Source: Roseiarcus sp963782255
Lineage (GTDB): Bacteria > Pseudomonadota > Alphaproteobacteria > Rhizobiales > Beijerinckiaceae
Assembly: GCA_963782255.1 (NCBI GenBank)
Contig: CAWAIS010000002.1
Location: 992,001-1,056,000 of the forward strand
DNA length: 64,000 nt
Reading direction: 5' to 3'
The translations under genes were made by a program, and so were the position numbers. Shown in pieces: positions 33,210 through 42,340 of this stretch. Under the pieces are notes generated by a model. The model had not been told where the DNA came from. It saw nothing but the letters and a program-made list of their open reading frames with translations, and ran no database searches. How positions within the stretch are numbered: position 1 is the first letter of the stretch; each line of letters begins with the position of its first letter.

Positions 33210-34598
33210 TCAATAGGGTGCGAAGTTGAGATTCAGCATAACCACGCTTGTAGGGGTCACCAGGTTGGCCTGCGTTGTTCGGGTGAATTGATAGCTTAGA
33301 TTCGCGCCGAGGAACGGAGTTATCGAGTAGTTTACGGTTGCACCTACATTAACGGAACTAGAGTTCTGATTCACGACAAACAGCGTGTTCACATTCGTCG
33401 TGGTGGGCGTGAACGCGCTCTGAAAGCGGTCGGCCGTTGCGTTGGCGGAAAGCGTCACTTTGGGCGTCAGATGATAGCTGAGGGTGAAACTCGCAGATTC
33501 GGTGGTTTGCAGGTTGCTGATGATGGCCGTCGGCGGGGTGACAACACGCGCGACCGACGCAGAAAGCGCGACTTTCGGGGTGATTGTCCAGCTGCCCGAA
33601 AGCGAATATTGCGGCTCGAGCCCGGACGGCAGGCCGATGTAGAACACTGCGTTCCTCGTTCCGACAACGCCGACCGACGCGATTATGGAAAGGTTGGGGT
33701 TGATGTTCTTCGTATAGGACAGATTGACCTGGTCTTCAGTGAACCTGTTGAAGAGGCCCAGACCCGTATTCGAAACCGGCATTCCCAGACTGTTGAATAT
33801 CACGCTCCGATTGGTGTAGTCCGTTCCGGTCACTGTCGCGAGGAGCTGCAGGCTGTTTGTCTCGGAAGCGCTGTAACTCATTCCCGCGGCGACGAATTCA
33901 TTCTGGAAATCATTCGACTTGTCGACCAGAGCCGTATTCGTCGAACTCGTGGCGCCGCTGTTCAGGATCGCCGCCCATTCGCTGGATATGGCGCATTTTC
34001 CGGTTTCGTTGAAGGCAAGCGCTGTCGTTGTGTTGATAACGTTGAAGCCGACCTGCTGCGACGGCGTCACGAGCGTGGTCGTTGTTAGGGGAGAGGGCTG
34101 CTGCCCCGGCGTTGTTGGAGCGGTTATCTCAGAGGCGATGAGTGTCCCCGAGCATTTCGAGGTGTAAACCCAGTCGACGCCGGCATCTACGGAATTGTGG
34201 GCCTCGTTCAAATACGTGTGATCGATATAGCGATAGAATCCGTAAGACCCGTGGGCGAAGAATTGCTGGCTTCCCCAATTTGCTTTCGTGGACAAGGTGT
34301 AATCCGAAACGGACTCCAAGCCGCTGAGCGGCTGGCCGGCCACCAGCGCTTGGAGGGGGTTTTGGCTAGCTGAGCCAGTAAATTTTGGCGTGTTCAAGAT
34401 ATTGCTGTTGTAGAGGGTGCTTTCGTTAACTCTGAGTTGGAAAGGCAGATCGCTCCAGTTCTCGGGGAGGCCCGGCAACGCGGAATTGAAGGAATTGAAT
34501 TCCGAGTTTCCGAGCGCGGACACATCCTCGCCCTTGGCGGTGCTGACGGCGCCAAGCATCAAGACTGTTGCGAGCGTCGACGCGGCGCTCCGAACCAT
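33210..34598 (-). CDS. EpsL-like outer-membrane beta-barrel protein
   Basis: A 462-residue protein with signal peptide (STLATVLMLGAVSTAKG). The rest is made of alternating polar/hydrophobic strands typical of outer-membrane barrels (YSLSGSWTITPKVALSASVA; SFTLSYHLTPKVTLSANATA), ending in NLNFAPY with a C-terminal aromatic residue. It fits the EpsL/outer-membrane beta-barrel genes next to OPX genes in exosortase-linked polysaccharide clusters. GC is slightly lower than in neighbours. ATG 34598 has CGGAG before it; the frame is open to 34658. Glycosyltransferase and flippase genes are not within the window, so this set is partial. Confidence 0.75.
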   Translation of the reverse strand: MVRSAASTLATVLMLGAVSTAKGEDVSALGNSEFNSFNSALPGLPENWSDLPFQLRVNESTLYNSNILNTPKFTGSASQNPLQALVAGQPLSGLESVSDYTLSTKANWGSQQFFAHGSYGFYRYIDHTYLNEAHNSVDAGVDWVYTSKCSGTLIASEITAPTTPGQQPSPLTTTTLVTPSQQVGFNVINTTTALAFNETGKCAISSEWAAILNSGATSSTNTALVDKSNDFQNEFVAAGMSYSASETNSLQLLATVTGTDYTNRSVIFNSLGMPVSNTGLGLFNRFTEDQVNLSYTKNINPNLSIIASVGVVGTRNAVFYIGLPSGLEPQYSLSGSWTITPKVALSASVARVVTPPTAIISNLQTTESASFTLSYHLTPKVTLSANATADRFQSAFTPTTTNVNTLFVVNQNSSSVNVGATVNYSITPFLGANLSYQFTRTTQANLVTPTSVVMLNLNFAPY

Positions 34599-35051
34599 CA
34601 CACTCCGTCGCTCCAGAGCGCATCCACGCTTCCACACTCCTGGCAGCGCGACCCTCACGCCAAGTCGCCCGACTTCAGATCAAGCCAACACTCGAAGTCG
34701 TCTCGCCAGCGAAACGAACTCGATATGGCTGACCGGCGGCCGCGAAGCGCTTAGCCATCCATAAAACATTCATGCTAATCAGCCGTAAAGCACCTCCCGA
34801 GGCTTTTCCTCTGCGGCTGTAGCTGGCGAATGGGGGAGTGACCCTCGGACAAGCTCCAGAGATCGCGCCAAATCATTTCCCCCTCCGCCCAGCCGCCCTC
34901 CATCCATAGTCATATTCGCCGCATGGCGACAAGGCGGCAAAAGCCACACCCCGGCCAAAATCGGAGGTCCGGATCTGGACAGTGATGTCTAGACCGGTCC
35001 GGCGGGATTCGGTAGCGTGCCGCTCAGCTCTCATTCGCTCCGGGGACCTGC
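34599..35051. other. Divergent intergenic region
   Basis: About 450 bases separating the exopolysaccharide operon (minus) and the dimethylglycine-dehydrogenase-like gene (plus). No gene or known riboswitch pattern is visible; promoters for both directions should lie here. Confidence 0.5.
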
Positions 35052-37466
35052 ATGAAAGCGCATTATCGAGTGGTCGTGATTGGTGGCGGAGTCGTCGGCG
35101 CGTCGGTTCTTTACCATCTTGCGAAATTAGGCTGGTCGGACGTCGCCCTCGTCGAGCGGTCCGTCTTGACCGCGGGGTCGTCTTGGCATGCAGCCGGCGG
35201 CTTTCACGCGCTGAACGCCAATCCAAACATGGCGATTCTTCAGGCCTACACGATCGACCTCTTGAGGCAAGTCGAGGCCGAGTCGGGTCAGTCCATTGGT
35301 ATGCACATGACCGGCGGCATCCATGTCGCTTCGGCGCCTGAACGCTGGGAATGGCTGCAAGCCTCCTATCGACGTTTCCAGGCGATCGGCATCGAGGACG
35401 TCCGCCTCGTGACGCCCGATGAGATTAGGTCACATTGCCCGATCATCAATGTGGACGGCGTGTTCGGCGGCATGTGGGCCGATCGCGAGGGCTACGTCGA
35501 CACCACTGGGACGGTTTGGGCCTATGCCGCCGCGGCCAAGAAGCGAGGCGCCGCCGTCATCGAGCACAATCGGGTGCTCGAACTGAAGCCGCGCCCGGAC
35601 CGGACCTGGGACGTGATCACCGAGAAGGGCGCGATCAACGCCGAGCATGTCGTCAACGCGGGCGGGCTGTGGGCTAAGCAGGTCGGACGCATGGTCGGCC
35701 TGGACCTGCCAGTCTCGCCGCTCGAACACCACTACCTCATCACCGAGACGATCCCGGAGGTTGCGGCGCTCAAGACCGAAATCCCGATGGTCGTGGACCT
35801 CGAAGGGTTCACCTACATGCGGCAGGACCAGAAGGGCATCCTGGTCGGGGTCTACGAGCGCAGCCCGCAGCATTGGTCCATGGACGGGGCTCCGTGGGAC
35901 TATGGAGTCGAACTGCTCCAGGAGAACATCGACCGGATCTCCAGCGAACTCGAGCTCGTCTTCCACCGTTACCCTGTGTTGCAGAGGACCGGCATCCGCA
36001 AATGGGTCAATGGCGCCTTCACCTTCTCGCCCGACGGGAATCCGCTGGTCGGTCCGATCGCGGGGAAGCCCGGCTACTGGCTCGCTTGCGGCGTCATGGC
36101 CGGTTTCCTGCAGGGGGGTGGGGTCGGCAAGGCGCTCGCCGAATGGATGGTCCACGGCGAAACGGCGGAAGACGTATTCGGCCTCGATATCGCCCGCTAC
36201 GGACCCCACGCGTCCAACCGCGAATATATCAGGCAGACGACCGGCGAGTTCTACGCGCGCCGGTTCGTCATGACCTACCCAAACGAGCAGCTGCCCGCCG
36301 GCCGTCCCTTGAAGACAACGCCGGCCTACGACGCCATGACCGCCGAGGGCTGCCAATGGGGCAATTCTTGGGGATTGGAGGTCCCGCTCTATTTTGGGCC
36401 GCGCGGCTTCAAGGAGAAGCCGACGCTGAAGCGCTCGAACGCGTTCGACATCGTCGGGGCGGAATGCCGCGTGGTGCGCGAAGGCGTCGGCCTGCTCGAT
36501 ATCGCATCGTTCTCGCGCTACGAGGTCACTGGCCCTCAGGCTGAGGCTTGGCTCGATTGGCTCGTGGTCTCGCGCATGCCGAAGCCGGGGCGCGCGAAGC
36601 TGGCCCCGATGTTGTCCGAGACCGGCAAGCTCAAGGGCGACCTCACCGTCATCAACTGGGGCGACGGGACCTTGTGGATCGAGGGCTCTTATTATCTCCG
36701 GCAGTGGCACATGCGCTGGTTTGCCGACCATGCGCGCGAGGGCGTCCATGTCCGCGACATCTCCGACGACGTCATCGGCTTTTCCCTCTCGGGGCCCAAG
36801 TCGCGCGACCTTCTGACGCGCGTCACCCATCAGGACGTCTCGAACGCTGCGATTCCATTCATGGGCGCCGCGATCCTCGACATCGGCCTCATTCGCGCGA
36901 AGGTGGCGCGCCTCTCGGTCACAGGCGAACTGGGATACGAGATCAATTGTCGCGCGCTCGAGCATTCGACGCTGCGCAGGACGCTCATCGCGGCCGGCAC
37001 CGAGCTCGGCGTCAAGGAATACGGCTATAACGCCTTGCTGGCCCTTCGTTTGGAGAAGAGCTTCGGCATCTGGTCGGCGGAGTTCACCCAGGCCTACACG
37101 CCCCGCATGACGGGGATGGATCGGTGGATCGCCTGGGACAAGAGCGAGTTTGTCGGCAAGAAAGCGGCGCTCGCCGAGCGCGAGGGTCCGCCGCCGTCGC
37201 ATCTCCTCGTCACGCTCGACATCGAGGCGCTCGACGCCGACGCCTCGGGCTACGAGCCGGTCTGGCTGGATGGACGCAGAGTGGGTTTTGTGACCTCGGG
37301 AGGCTACGGCCATACGATCGGCAGGAGCCTGGCGATGGCGCTGGTGGCGCCGGAGGCCGCCGCGGTCGGAACCGGACTCGCTGTTCATATCGTTGGCGTC
37401 GAGCGCAAGGCGCGGGTGATCCCGCCCTCGCCCTATGATCCCGCCGGCAAGGCGATGCGGGCATGA
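35052..37466 (+). CDS. Dimethylglycine/sarcosine dehydrogenase-like flavoenzyme with GcvT domain
   Basis: An 804-residue protein. The N-terminal FAD oxidoreductase domain (VVVIGGGVVGASVLYHLAKL) has SSWHAAGG, where the histidine (H46) matches the residue that carries covalent FAD in dimethylglycine and sarcosine dehydrogenases. Then come a FAO_M-type linker and a C-terminal GcvT aminomethyltransferase-like part (about 430-800: VVREGVGLLDIASFSRYEVT, TGELGYEINCRALEHSTLRR, LEKSFGIWSAEFTQAYTPRM). Enzymes of this layout oxidatively demethylate N-methylated glycines and pass the one-carbon unit to tetrahydrofolate. A TetR gene and soxB follow on the same strand. Confidence 0.88.
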   Translation: MKAHYRVVVIGGGVVGASVLYHLAKLGWSDVALVERSVLTAGSSWHAAGGFHALNANPNMAILQAYTIDLLRQVEAESGQSIGMHMTGGIHVASAPERWEWLQASYRRFQAIGIEDVRLVTPDEIRSHCPIINVDGVFGGMWADREGYVDTTGTVWAYAAAAKKRGAAVIEHNRVLELKPRPDRTWDVITEKGAINAEHVVNAGGLWAKQVGRMVGLDLPVSPLEHHYLITETIPEVAALKTEIPMVVDLEGFTYMRQDQKGILVGVYERSPQHWSMDGAPWDYGVELLQENIDRISSELELVFHRYPVLQRTGIRKWVNGAFTFSPDGNPLVGPIAGKPGYWLACGVMAGFLQGGGVGKALAEWMVHGETAEDVFGLDIARYGPHASNREYIRQTTGEFYARRFVMTYPNEQLPAGRPLKTTPAYDAMTAEGCQWGNSWGLEVPLYFGPRGFKEKPTLKRSNAFDIVGAECRVVREGVGLLDIASFSRYEVTGPQAEAWLDWLVVSRMPKPGRAKLAPMLSETGKLKGDLTVINWGDGTLWIEGSYYLRQWHMRWFADHAREGVHVRDISDDVIGFSLSGPKSRDLLTRVTHQDVSNAAIPFMGAAILDIGLIRAKVARLSVTGELGYEINCRALEHSTLRRTLIAAGTELGVKEYGYNALLALRLEKSFGIWSAEFTQAYTPRMTGMDRWIAWDKSEFVGKKAALAEREGPPPSHLLVTLDIEALDADASGYEPVWLDGRRVGFVTSGGYGHTIGRSLAMALVAPEAAAVGTGLAVHIVGVERKARVIPPSPYDPAGKAMRA

Positions 37467-37490
37467 TCGAGGCGGCTCCGGCGAACTGAA

Positions 37491-38168
37491 ATGAAAGCAG
37501 AGGCGCGAGCCGCGGGCCCCGGGCCCGGCAACGTCAAGGCGACACGGGACGACTGGGTCGATCTTGCCCTCAGCGTGCTGACCCGCGAGGGCGTCGCCGG
37601 AGTGGCAGTCCTCCCGCTCAGCGAACGGCTCGGCGTCTCGCGGTCGAGCTTCTACTGGTATTTCAAGAATCGCGACCACCTGCTCGCAGAGCTCTTGAAG
37701 CGCTGGGAAAGCCTCAACACGAAGTCGATCGTGCGTCAGAGCGAGGCGCCTGCGGCGACGATCAACGAGGCGGTCTGCAATGTCTTTCGCTGCTGGGTCG
37801 ATCCGCAGCTGTTCAGCCCCCGCCTCGACTTCGCGGTCAGAGAATGGGCGCGCCGTTCGGAGGCCGTGCGCAGGGAGCTCGACTGGTCGGACGCCGAACG
37901 CACCGAAGCGATCCGCGCGATGTTCGTCCGGTTTGGATACGCCGGAAAGGACGCCTTGGTCCGCGCGCGCGTCCTCTATTACATGCAGATCGGCTACTAC
38001 GCGCTCGATATTCGTGAGCCGATGGAGGCGCGATTGGCTCTCACTCCTCATTACCTCGAGTGCTTTACCGGCGCCCCGGCGCGCGAGGAGGAGATCGCGT
38101 CGTTTCGCGCCTATGCGATGCGTCACGCCGAGCCCGCGGATTTCGCAACGTCGGCGAGCGCCCCATGA
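37491..38168 (+). CDS. TetR family transcriptional regulator
   Basis: A 225-residue protein with an N-terminal HTH (about 20-60: VLTREGVAGVAVLPLSERLG, VSRSSFYWYFKNRDHLLAEL). It lies 24 bases after the dehydrogenase gene, and its stop overlaps the start of soxB by four bases (ATGA). The three genes therefore look like one operon, with the regulator as the middle gene, probably controlling methylglycine use. Confidence 0.88.
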   Translation: MKAEARAAGPGPGNVKATRDDWVDLALSVLTREGVAGVAVLPLSERLGVSRSSFYWYFKNRDHLLAELLKRWESLNTKSIVRQSEAPAATINEAVCNVFRCWVDPQLFSPRLDFAVREWARRSEAVRRELDWSDAERTEAIRAMFVRFGYAGKDALVRARVLYYMQIGYYALDIREPMEARLALTPHYLECFTGAPAREEEIASFRAYAMRHAEPADFATSASAP

Positions 38169-39418
38169 GCGCTCGCTACTCCGCTTTCACGCTTCTGCGC
38201 GAGGGGCTCGGCGGCCATAGAGGCTGGCCGCAGGCCTGGCGCAAGGCGAAGGCGAAGCCGGCCTACGATTTTGTAGTGGTTGGCGGCGGCGGCCATGGTC
38301 TCGCGACCGCTTATTATCTCGCGAAGAACCATGGTCGCACTCGGGTTTGCGTCCTTGAAAAGGGATGGCTCGGCGGGGGCAACACCGGGCGCAACACGAC
38401 GATCGTGCGCTCCAACTATTTCTATCCCGAATCCGTCGCCCTCTACGACCTCGCGCTGAAACTCTACGAGGGTCTTTCGCGCGATCTCAATTTCAACGTG
38501 ATGCTGAGCCAGCGCGGCATTCTCAACATTTCCCACACGCCGGCGCAGCTCGAAATCGCGGCGCGTCTGACCAACGCCATGCAGCTCAACGGGGTCGACG
38601 CGGAGTTCTGGGGTCCCGATCATATCCGCAAGCGCCTGCCCATGATGTCTCAGTCGCTTGACTCGCGCTATCTGCCGAACGGCGGCGTGTGGCAGCGGCG
38701 CGGCGGCACGGCGCGGCATGACGCGGTCGCGTGGGGCTATGCCCGCGCCGCCGATGCGCTCGGCGTCGACATCATCGAGAATTGCGAAGTCGCCGGCTTT
38801 GTCATGCAGAACGGGGCGTGTGTCGGCGTCGAGACGACGCAAGGCGAAATCCGCGCCGAAAGCGTCGGCGTCGCCGTCGCCGGCCATTCCTCTCAGTTGA
38901 TGGCGAAGGCCGGTGTCAGGCTGCCGATCCATTCCTACGCCCTGCAAGCGATGGTCAGCGAGCCGGTCAAGCCGTGCCTCGACATTGTCCTCCTGCAACT
39001 GGGAACCGGCGTCTATGCGAGCCAGTCCGACAAGGGCGAGATCGTGTTCGGCGGCGGGCTCGACCGCATTCCCTCCTACGGCCAGCGCGGCAACCCGCCG
39101 GTGCAGGAAATCGTCGTCTCCGGCCTCCTCGAGATGTTCCCCGCGTTCGGTCAGCTCAAGCTGATGCGGCAATGGGGCGGCATCGTCGACGTCGTCCCGG
39201 ACTCGTCGCCCATCATCGGACCCGCGCCGGTTAAGGGCATATTCCTCAACTGCGGCTGGGGAACCGGCGGCTTCAAGGCGATCCCCGCGGGAGGGATGCT
39301 GCTCGCGCATCTGATGGCGACCGGTTCGCATCATCCGGTCAGCCGCCCGTTCGGCCTCGACCGCTTCGCCGCGGGCCGCCTCATCGACGAGGCCGCCGGC
39401 TCAGGCATCGCGCATTAG
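38165..39418 (+). CDS. soxB: Sarcosine oxidase, beta subunit
   Basis: A 417-residue protein of the heterotetrameric sarcosine oxidase beta type: N-terminal YSAFTLLREGLGGHRGWPQA, FAD-binding VVVGGGGHGLATAYYLAKNH, GGGNTGRNTTIVRSNYFYPE, and GGTARHDAVAWGYARAAD, whose histidine (about 185) lies where the family links FMN (from memory of the family). In typical clusters soxD, soxA and soxG follow immediately. Here none does: after the stop there are short tandem repeats and an IS. Either this paralogue works with subunits elsewhere or with the upstream dehydrogenase, or the operon has lost its end. Confidence 0.88.
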   Translation: MSARYSAFTLLREGLGGHRGWPQAWRKAKAKPAYDFVVVGGGGHGLATAYYLAKNHGRTRVCVLEKGWLGGGNTGRNTTIVRSNYFYPESVALYDLALKLYEGLSRDLNFNVMLSQRGILNISHTPAQLEIAARLTNAMQLNGVDAEFWGPDHIRKRLPMMSQSLDSRYLPNGGVWQRRGGTARHDAVAWGYARAADALGVDIIENCEVAGFVMQNGACVGVETTQGEIRAESVGVAVAGHSSQLMAKAGVRLPIHSYALQAMVSEPVKPCLDIVLLQLGTGVYASQSDKGEIVFGGGLDRIPSYGQRGNPPVQEIVVSGLLEMFPAFGQLKLMRQWGGIVDVVPDSSPIIGPAPVKGIFLNCGWGTGGFKAIPAGGMLLAHLMATGSHHPVSRPFGLDRFAAGRLIDEAAGSGIAH

Positions 39419-40034
39419 AAGGCGGGGGTTGCCTCGGGAGCGTCGCAGGCAGGGAATTGCGGCTTTTTCTTGTCCTTGGATTTGCTTGGTTTCTGTAGGA
39501 AACAAGCCGGAAACGGCCCGAAACCGGCCTTGGATTTCCTTGGATTTCCTTGGATTCTCTCGTCCGAAACGAGCCTTTTCAACGGGTTATGGGGAAATTT
39601 CGTGAAAAAAAATTTCTGGTCCCCGGCCGACCCGTCAGCGTCCTCGGCGCCACAATGTCGCCCGAAAAGTTAATCGGCCATGCCTTCATCCAATTCCCTC
39701 ACCCACGACGTTCTCGAAAAGCGAAGCAGTAGCAGAAATTTTCTAAAATGTAAAACCCATGACCGAATTGGCGCCCGCCAGCCCGCGCGCTGTCCTTCAA
39801 TGACCAGCCATAAGCTCTGAGGGCTGGGCTTTGTGTCGAGCGAGTCGGGCCCAAAAAATATTTCGCGAGGAACATCGTCGTTAAGTGATAAGGCGCTGGC
39901 CATGTCCGCCAACCCAATAATTCAAGCTGACATTGTATAACATCCCTCGCTTCCTTGGCCAGCGCGACCGCTTCGACCGGAATTGCTGATCACTGGACCA
40001 TAGTAGCGTAGCTTTTGTTAATCCGAAAGGAAAT
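39419..40034. other. Repeat-rich, lower-GC intergenic region
   Basis: About 600 bases between soxB and the IS1595 element. It has four copies of CCTTGGATTT (see 39474-39557) and an A8 run near 39604. One minus-strand open frame (39670-39912, 80 codons: PREIFFGPDSLDTKPSPQSL in its middle) has no recognisable relatives and no good start site. It may be a decayed tail of the sarcosine oxidase locus. Confidence 0.5.
39474..39557. repeat. Decamer repeats CCTTGGATTT
   Basis: One copy at 39474-39483 and three in direct tandem at 39528-39557 (the last one ends in C instead of T). Confidence 0.7.
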
Positions 40035-41067
40035 GCTCAAAAATTGGTATCCCCTTCACTGCCCCTGAGGGACGTGGTACGCCTGTCTGGTGGACACCAC
40101 TCGACACCCGGTCGCTGGACTTGATTACCCGCGCACGTTTCAGGCGATGGACGAACGCTTCCGTGACGACGCGGCCTGCCGCGAGTACATCCGTCGTTTG
40201 CGCTGGCCTCAGGGATTCACCTGCCCCCATTGCGGAGAGGCGGGGGAGCCATGGGTGATGGCAGGGGGATGGCTGCGGTGTCGGGCCTGCCGCAAACAGA
40301 CATCGCTGACCGCCGGGACGATCTTCGAGGGTGCCCGTAAGCCGTTGCGGATGTGGTTTCTGGCGATGTGGTTCGTCACCAGCCAGAAGAATGGGGTCAG
40401 TGCGCTCGGCCTCCAGAGGGAATTGGGGCTTGGCAGCTACGAAACTGCCTGGACCTGGCTGCACAAACTGCGCCGCGCCATGGTCCGGCCGGGCCGGGAC
40501 CTGCTGTCGGGTGCGATCGAGGTTGATGAAACCTATGTTGGTGGCCCGGAACAGGGTACGCGAGGCCGAGAAACCGAGAGCAAGGCCATCGTCGCCATAG
40601 CAGTCGAGAAGAACGGCCGGGGGCTTGGCCGCATCCGCCTTCAGCAGATCGGAGATGTCTCGACAGACAGCCTGCTTCCCTTCGTCCAAGGCGCTGTGAA
40701 GCGCGGGGCGATGGTTCACACCGACGGCTGGAGGGGTTACCAGCATCAGGTCACGGTCCTCAGCGGCGGCTCCGACCCGGCGCACGAAGTCATGCCGCGC
40801 GTCCACCTCGTCGCCTCGCTGCTCAAGCGATGGCTGATCGGTACTCACCAAGGTGTCGTCCAGCATCAACATCTCGACTACTACCTCGACGAATTCACCT
40901 TCCGCTTCAATCGCCGCAGATCAAAGGCCCGCGGGCTGCTCTTTCATCGCCTCGCCCAACAAGCCCTCGCCGTTGGACCCGCGCCCTACAACGCCATCGT
41001 CAAGCCACCGGGTTCCAGCGACTTCCCCGGACACGGGGCAATGAAGGGGATACCCAATTGCTCAAAA
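40035..41067 (+). mobile_element. Complete IS1595-family insertion sequence with 8-bp target duplication
   Basis: The 8-bp direct repeat GCTCAAAA lies at 40035-40042 and 41060-41067. The element between them is 1017 bases. Its ends are imperfect inverted repeats: the left reads ATTGGTATCCCCTTCACTGC, and the reverse complement of the right reads AATTGGGTATCCCCTTCATT. Duplications of 8 bp fit the family. The matched duplication suggests a fairly recent insertion into intergenic DNA. Confidence 0.85.
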
Positions 41068-41088
41068 TTCGCTCCCTGGCTAATTTGA
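40090..41088 (+). CDS. IS1595-family transposase
   Basis: A 332-residue DDE transposase of the ISXO2 type. The N-terminal zinc ribbon is CPHCG...CRACRKQTS (about residues 40-75). The catalytic triad is in GAIEVDETYVGG, VHTDGWRGYQ and LDYYLDEFTFRFNRR. It starts with GTG at 40090. The stop at 41086-41088 lies beyond the apparent element end (41059), so the last ten residues would be encoded by flanking host DNA. This is a point to check against family members. Confidence 0.9.
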   Translation: MDTTRHPVAGLDYPRTFQAMDERFRDDAACREYIRRLRWPQGFTCPHCGEAGEPWVMAGGWLRCRACRKQTSLTAGTIFEGARKPLRMWFLAMWFVTSQKNGVSALGLQRELGLGSYETAWTWLHKLRRAMVRPGRDLLSGAIEVDETYVGGPEQGTRGRETESKAIVAIAVEKNGRGLGRIRLQQIGDVSTDSLLPFVQGAVKRGAMVHTDGWRGYQHQVTVLSGGSDPAHEVMPRVHLVASLLKRWLIGTHQGVVQHQHLDYYLDEFTFRFNRRRSKARGLLFHRLAQQALAVGPAPYNAIVKPPGSSDFPGHGAMKGIPNCSKFAPWLI

Positions 41089-41176
41089 TCCGATTTCAAC
41101 CCAAAGCGCGATGCTCTGGCGGTTGGTGACCAGGAGCGCCGTCGCCGGCGCTCCGCATCGTGGGTTCGTGCAAGCG

Positions 41177-41653
41177 CTATTTGTAATAGCCGACGCCGCA
41201 GCCCAGATCGCCGACCCTGGTTACGAGGCTAACCTTCGGAACCGGCGTCTTGTCAGCGCCCGGCCTTGGAAACATGTAGCTGACCTCGGTTATTTCACCT
41301 TCCGGCTTCTGGTACGCGGCGTAGAGTTCGGCGCCAAAAGGTTTGCCGGTGGCGTCCTTGAGGGTCCTCCCGTCTACGCCGATCAATTGCTTGGCATTGG
41401 GGTTGCCGACGGCGACGGTCTTCCCGTCGCTAACATTTGCGCAAAAAACATAGAGGTCCCTATCTAGGAATCCACCTTCTCCTTTGTTGAACATATCGAG
41501 CGCTTTGGTCTTATCTTCTTTCACAGCGGCAACCGCCTTCATCAGCATTGCTTTGGCTTCGGCCGCAGTGCCGCTTGTCTGTTGTGCGAAAGCAGTGGCC
41601 GAGAGCATAAACACTGTGGCCGATACAGCGGCGATCGTGAGAGTGCGAAACAT
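41177..41653 (-). CDS. Secreted single-Cache domain protein
   Basis: A 158-residue protein from ATG 41653, which has AAGGAGG upstream. A signal peptide (LTIAAVSATVFMLSATAFAQ) precedes a Cache-type domain: AKAMLMKAVAAVKEDKTKAL, FNKGEGGFLDRDLYVFCANV, SDGKTVAVGNPNAKQLIGVD and a final AYQKPEGEITEVSYMFPRPG. Free-standing Cache proteins are thought to bind small ligands in the periplasm. The ligand and any partner receptor are unknown. Confidence 0.85.
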   Translation of the reverse strand: MFRTLTIAAVSATVFMLSATAFAQQTSGTAAEAKAMLMKAVAAVKEDKTKALDMFNKGEGGFLDRDLYVFCANVSDGKTVAVGNPNAKQLIGVDGRTLKDATGKPFGAELYAAYQKPEGEITEVSYMFPRPGADKTPVPKVSLVTRVGDLGCGVGYYK

Positions 41654-41920
41654 TGCTTTCCTCCTTGTCGACAATAGCGCGGCGCGGAAACCTCAGACCC
41701 CGGTTGATTCCGGAATGCTCGCGCGCCTGGCGCCAACTGAACCGAGATTCTCCAGATGGGAGCCCTCAGTCAGGCCGAGATTGCCGCTGCTGCCGACGTT
41801 TTACAAGCCGGAAACGTCAACGACGGCTGCCGGCCGCACATCAATCTCGCGCCAACGGGCCGTTGTCTGCGACCCGCCGGCCCCTAAATTGAAACTCAAG
41901 TCACCCCGGAGCTTCGTTCC

Positions 41921-42127
41921 ATGCCCTATGCGGTCAACGCCGACCTGCCGCCTTCGGTGCGCTCGCACCTGCCCGAGCACGCCCAGGACATTTTCCGCGA
42001 GGCCTTCAACCACGCCTATGCCGCCCACGCGCACGATCCGCGCCAGGAGGAGTCGGCCTTCCGCATCGCCTGGGCCGCGGTGAAGCGGGCTTACGAAAAG
42101 ATCGGCGACGAATGGGTGGAGAAGTAG
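41921..42127 (+). CDS. chaB: ChaB family protein
   Basis: Sixty-eight residues with the ChaB pattern: LPPSVRSHLPEHAQDIFREA, FNHAYAAHAHDPRQEESAFR, IAWAAVKRAYEK. ChaB is linked by name to the ChaA cation antiporter in E. coli, but its function is not settled. The IS110 element begins shortly after its stop. Confidence 0.85.
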   Translation: MPYAVNADLPPSVRSHLPEHAQDIFREAFNHAYAAHAHDPRQEESAFRIAWAAVKRAYEKIGDEWVEK

Positions 42128-42274
42128 GCGCCACGGGGCGCCTTCCCTTGCGACTGGGCGACGCCCCTGGCGGCGCGGCGCCAGTCCCGCCGCCCCGCAG
42201 CAGCGCTTCGCAGCCGAATCAAATCGCGCCGCTAGACTACATGTTCGCCTGAGATAGGGCGACCCGTCTCACAG

Positions 42275-42329
42275 TATGCAGGCTTGTCGAGGGTTGCGCC
42301 GGGCTTTCCGGCGCCGAGCCTCATGCATA
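42275..42329 (+). other. Structured leader of the intact IS110 element (bridge-RNA candidate)
   Basis: TATGCA (42275-42280) pairs with TGCATA (42324-42329); GAGG (42289-42292) with CCTC (42319-42322); and GCGCCGG (42297-42303) with CCGGCGC (42308-42314). The remnant element at 506-552 keeps the outer pairings with different bases. The 3' side is followed by GGAGACGGG, the ribosome site for the transposase. Confidence 0.45.
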
Positions 42330-42340
42330 GGAGACGGGTC

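Noticed and set aside
34760..35051. Glycine riboswitch in front of the GcvT-type gene
   Set aside because: I looked for one because of the substrate but could not find the paired helices or conserved core.
35430..38126. Open frame of 898 codons on the minus strand
   Set aside because: It spans the antisense of the dehydrogenase and TetR genes and has no domain.
39670..39912. 80-codon minus-strand frame in the soxB-IS gap
   Set aside because: No family, no ribosome site, and a second frame of equal size overlaps it; mentioned only in the gap description.
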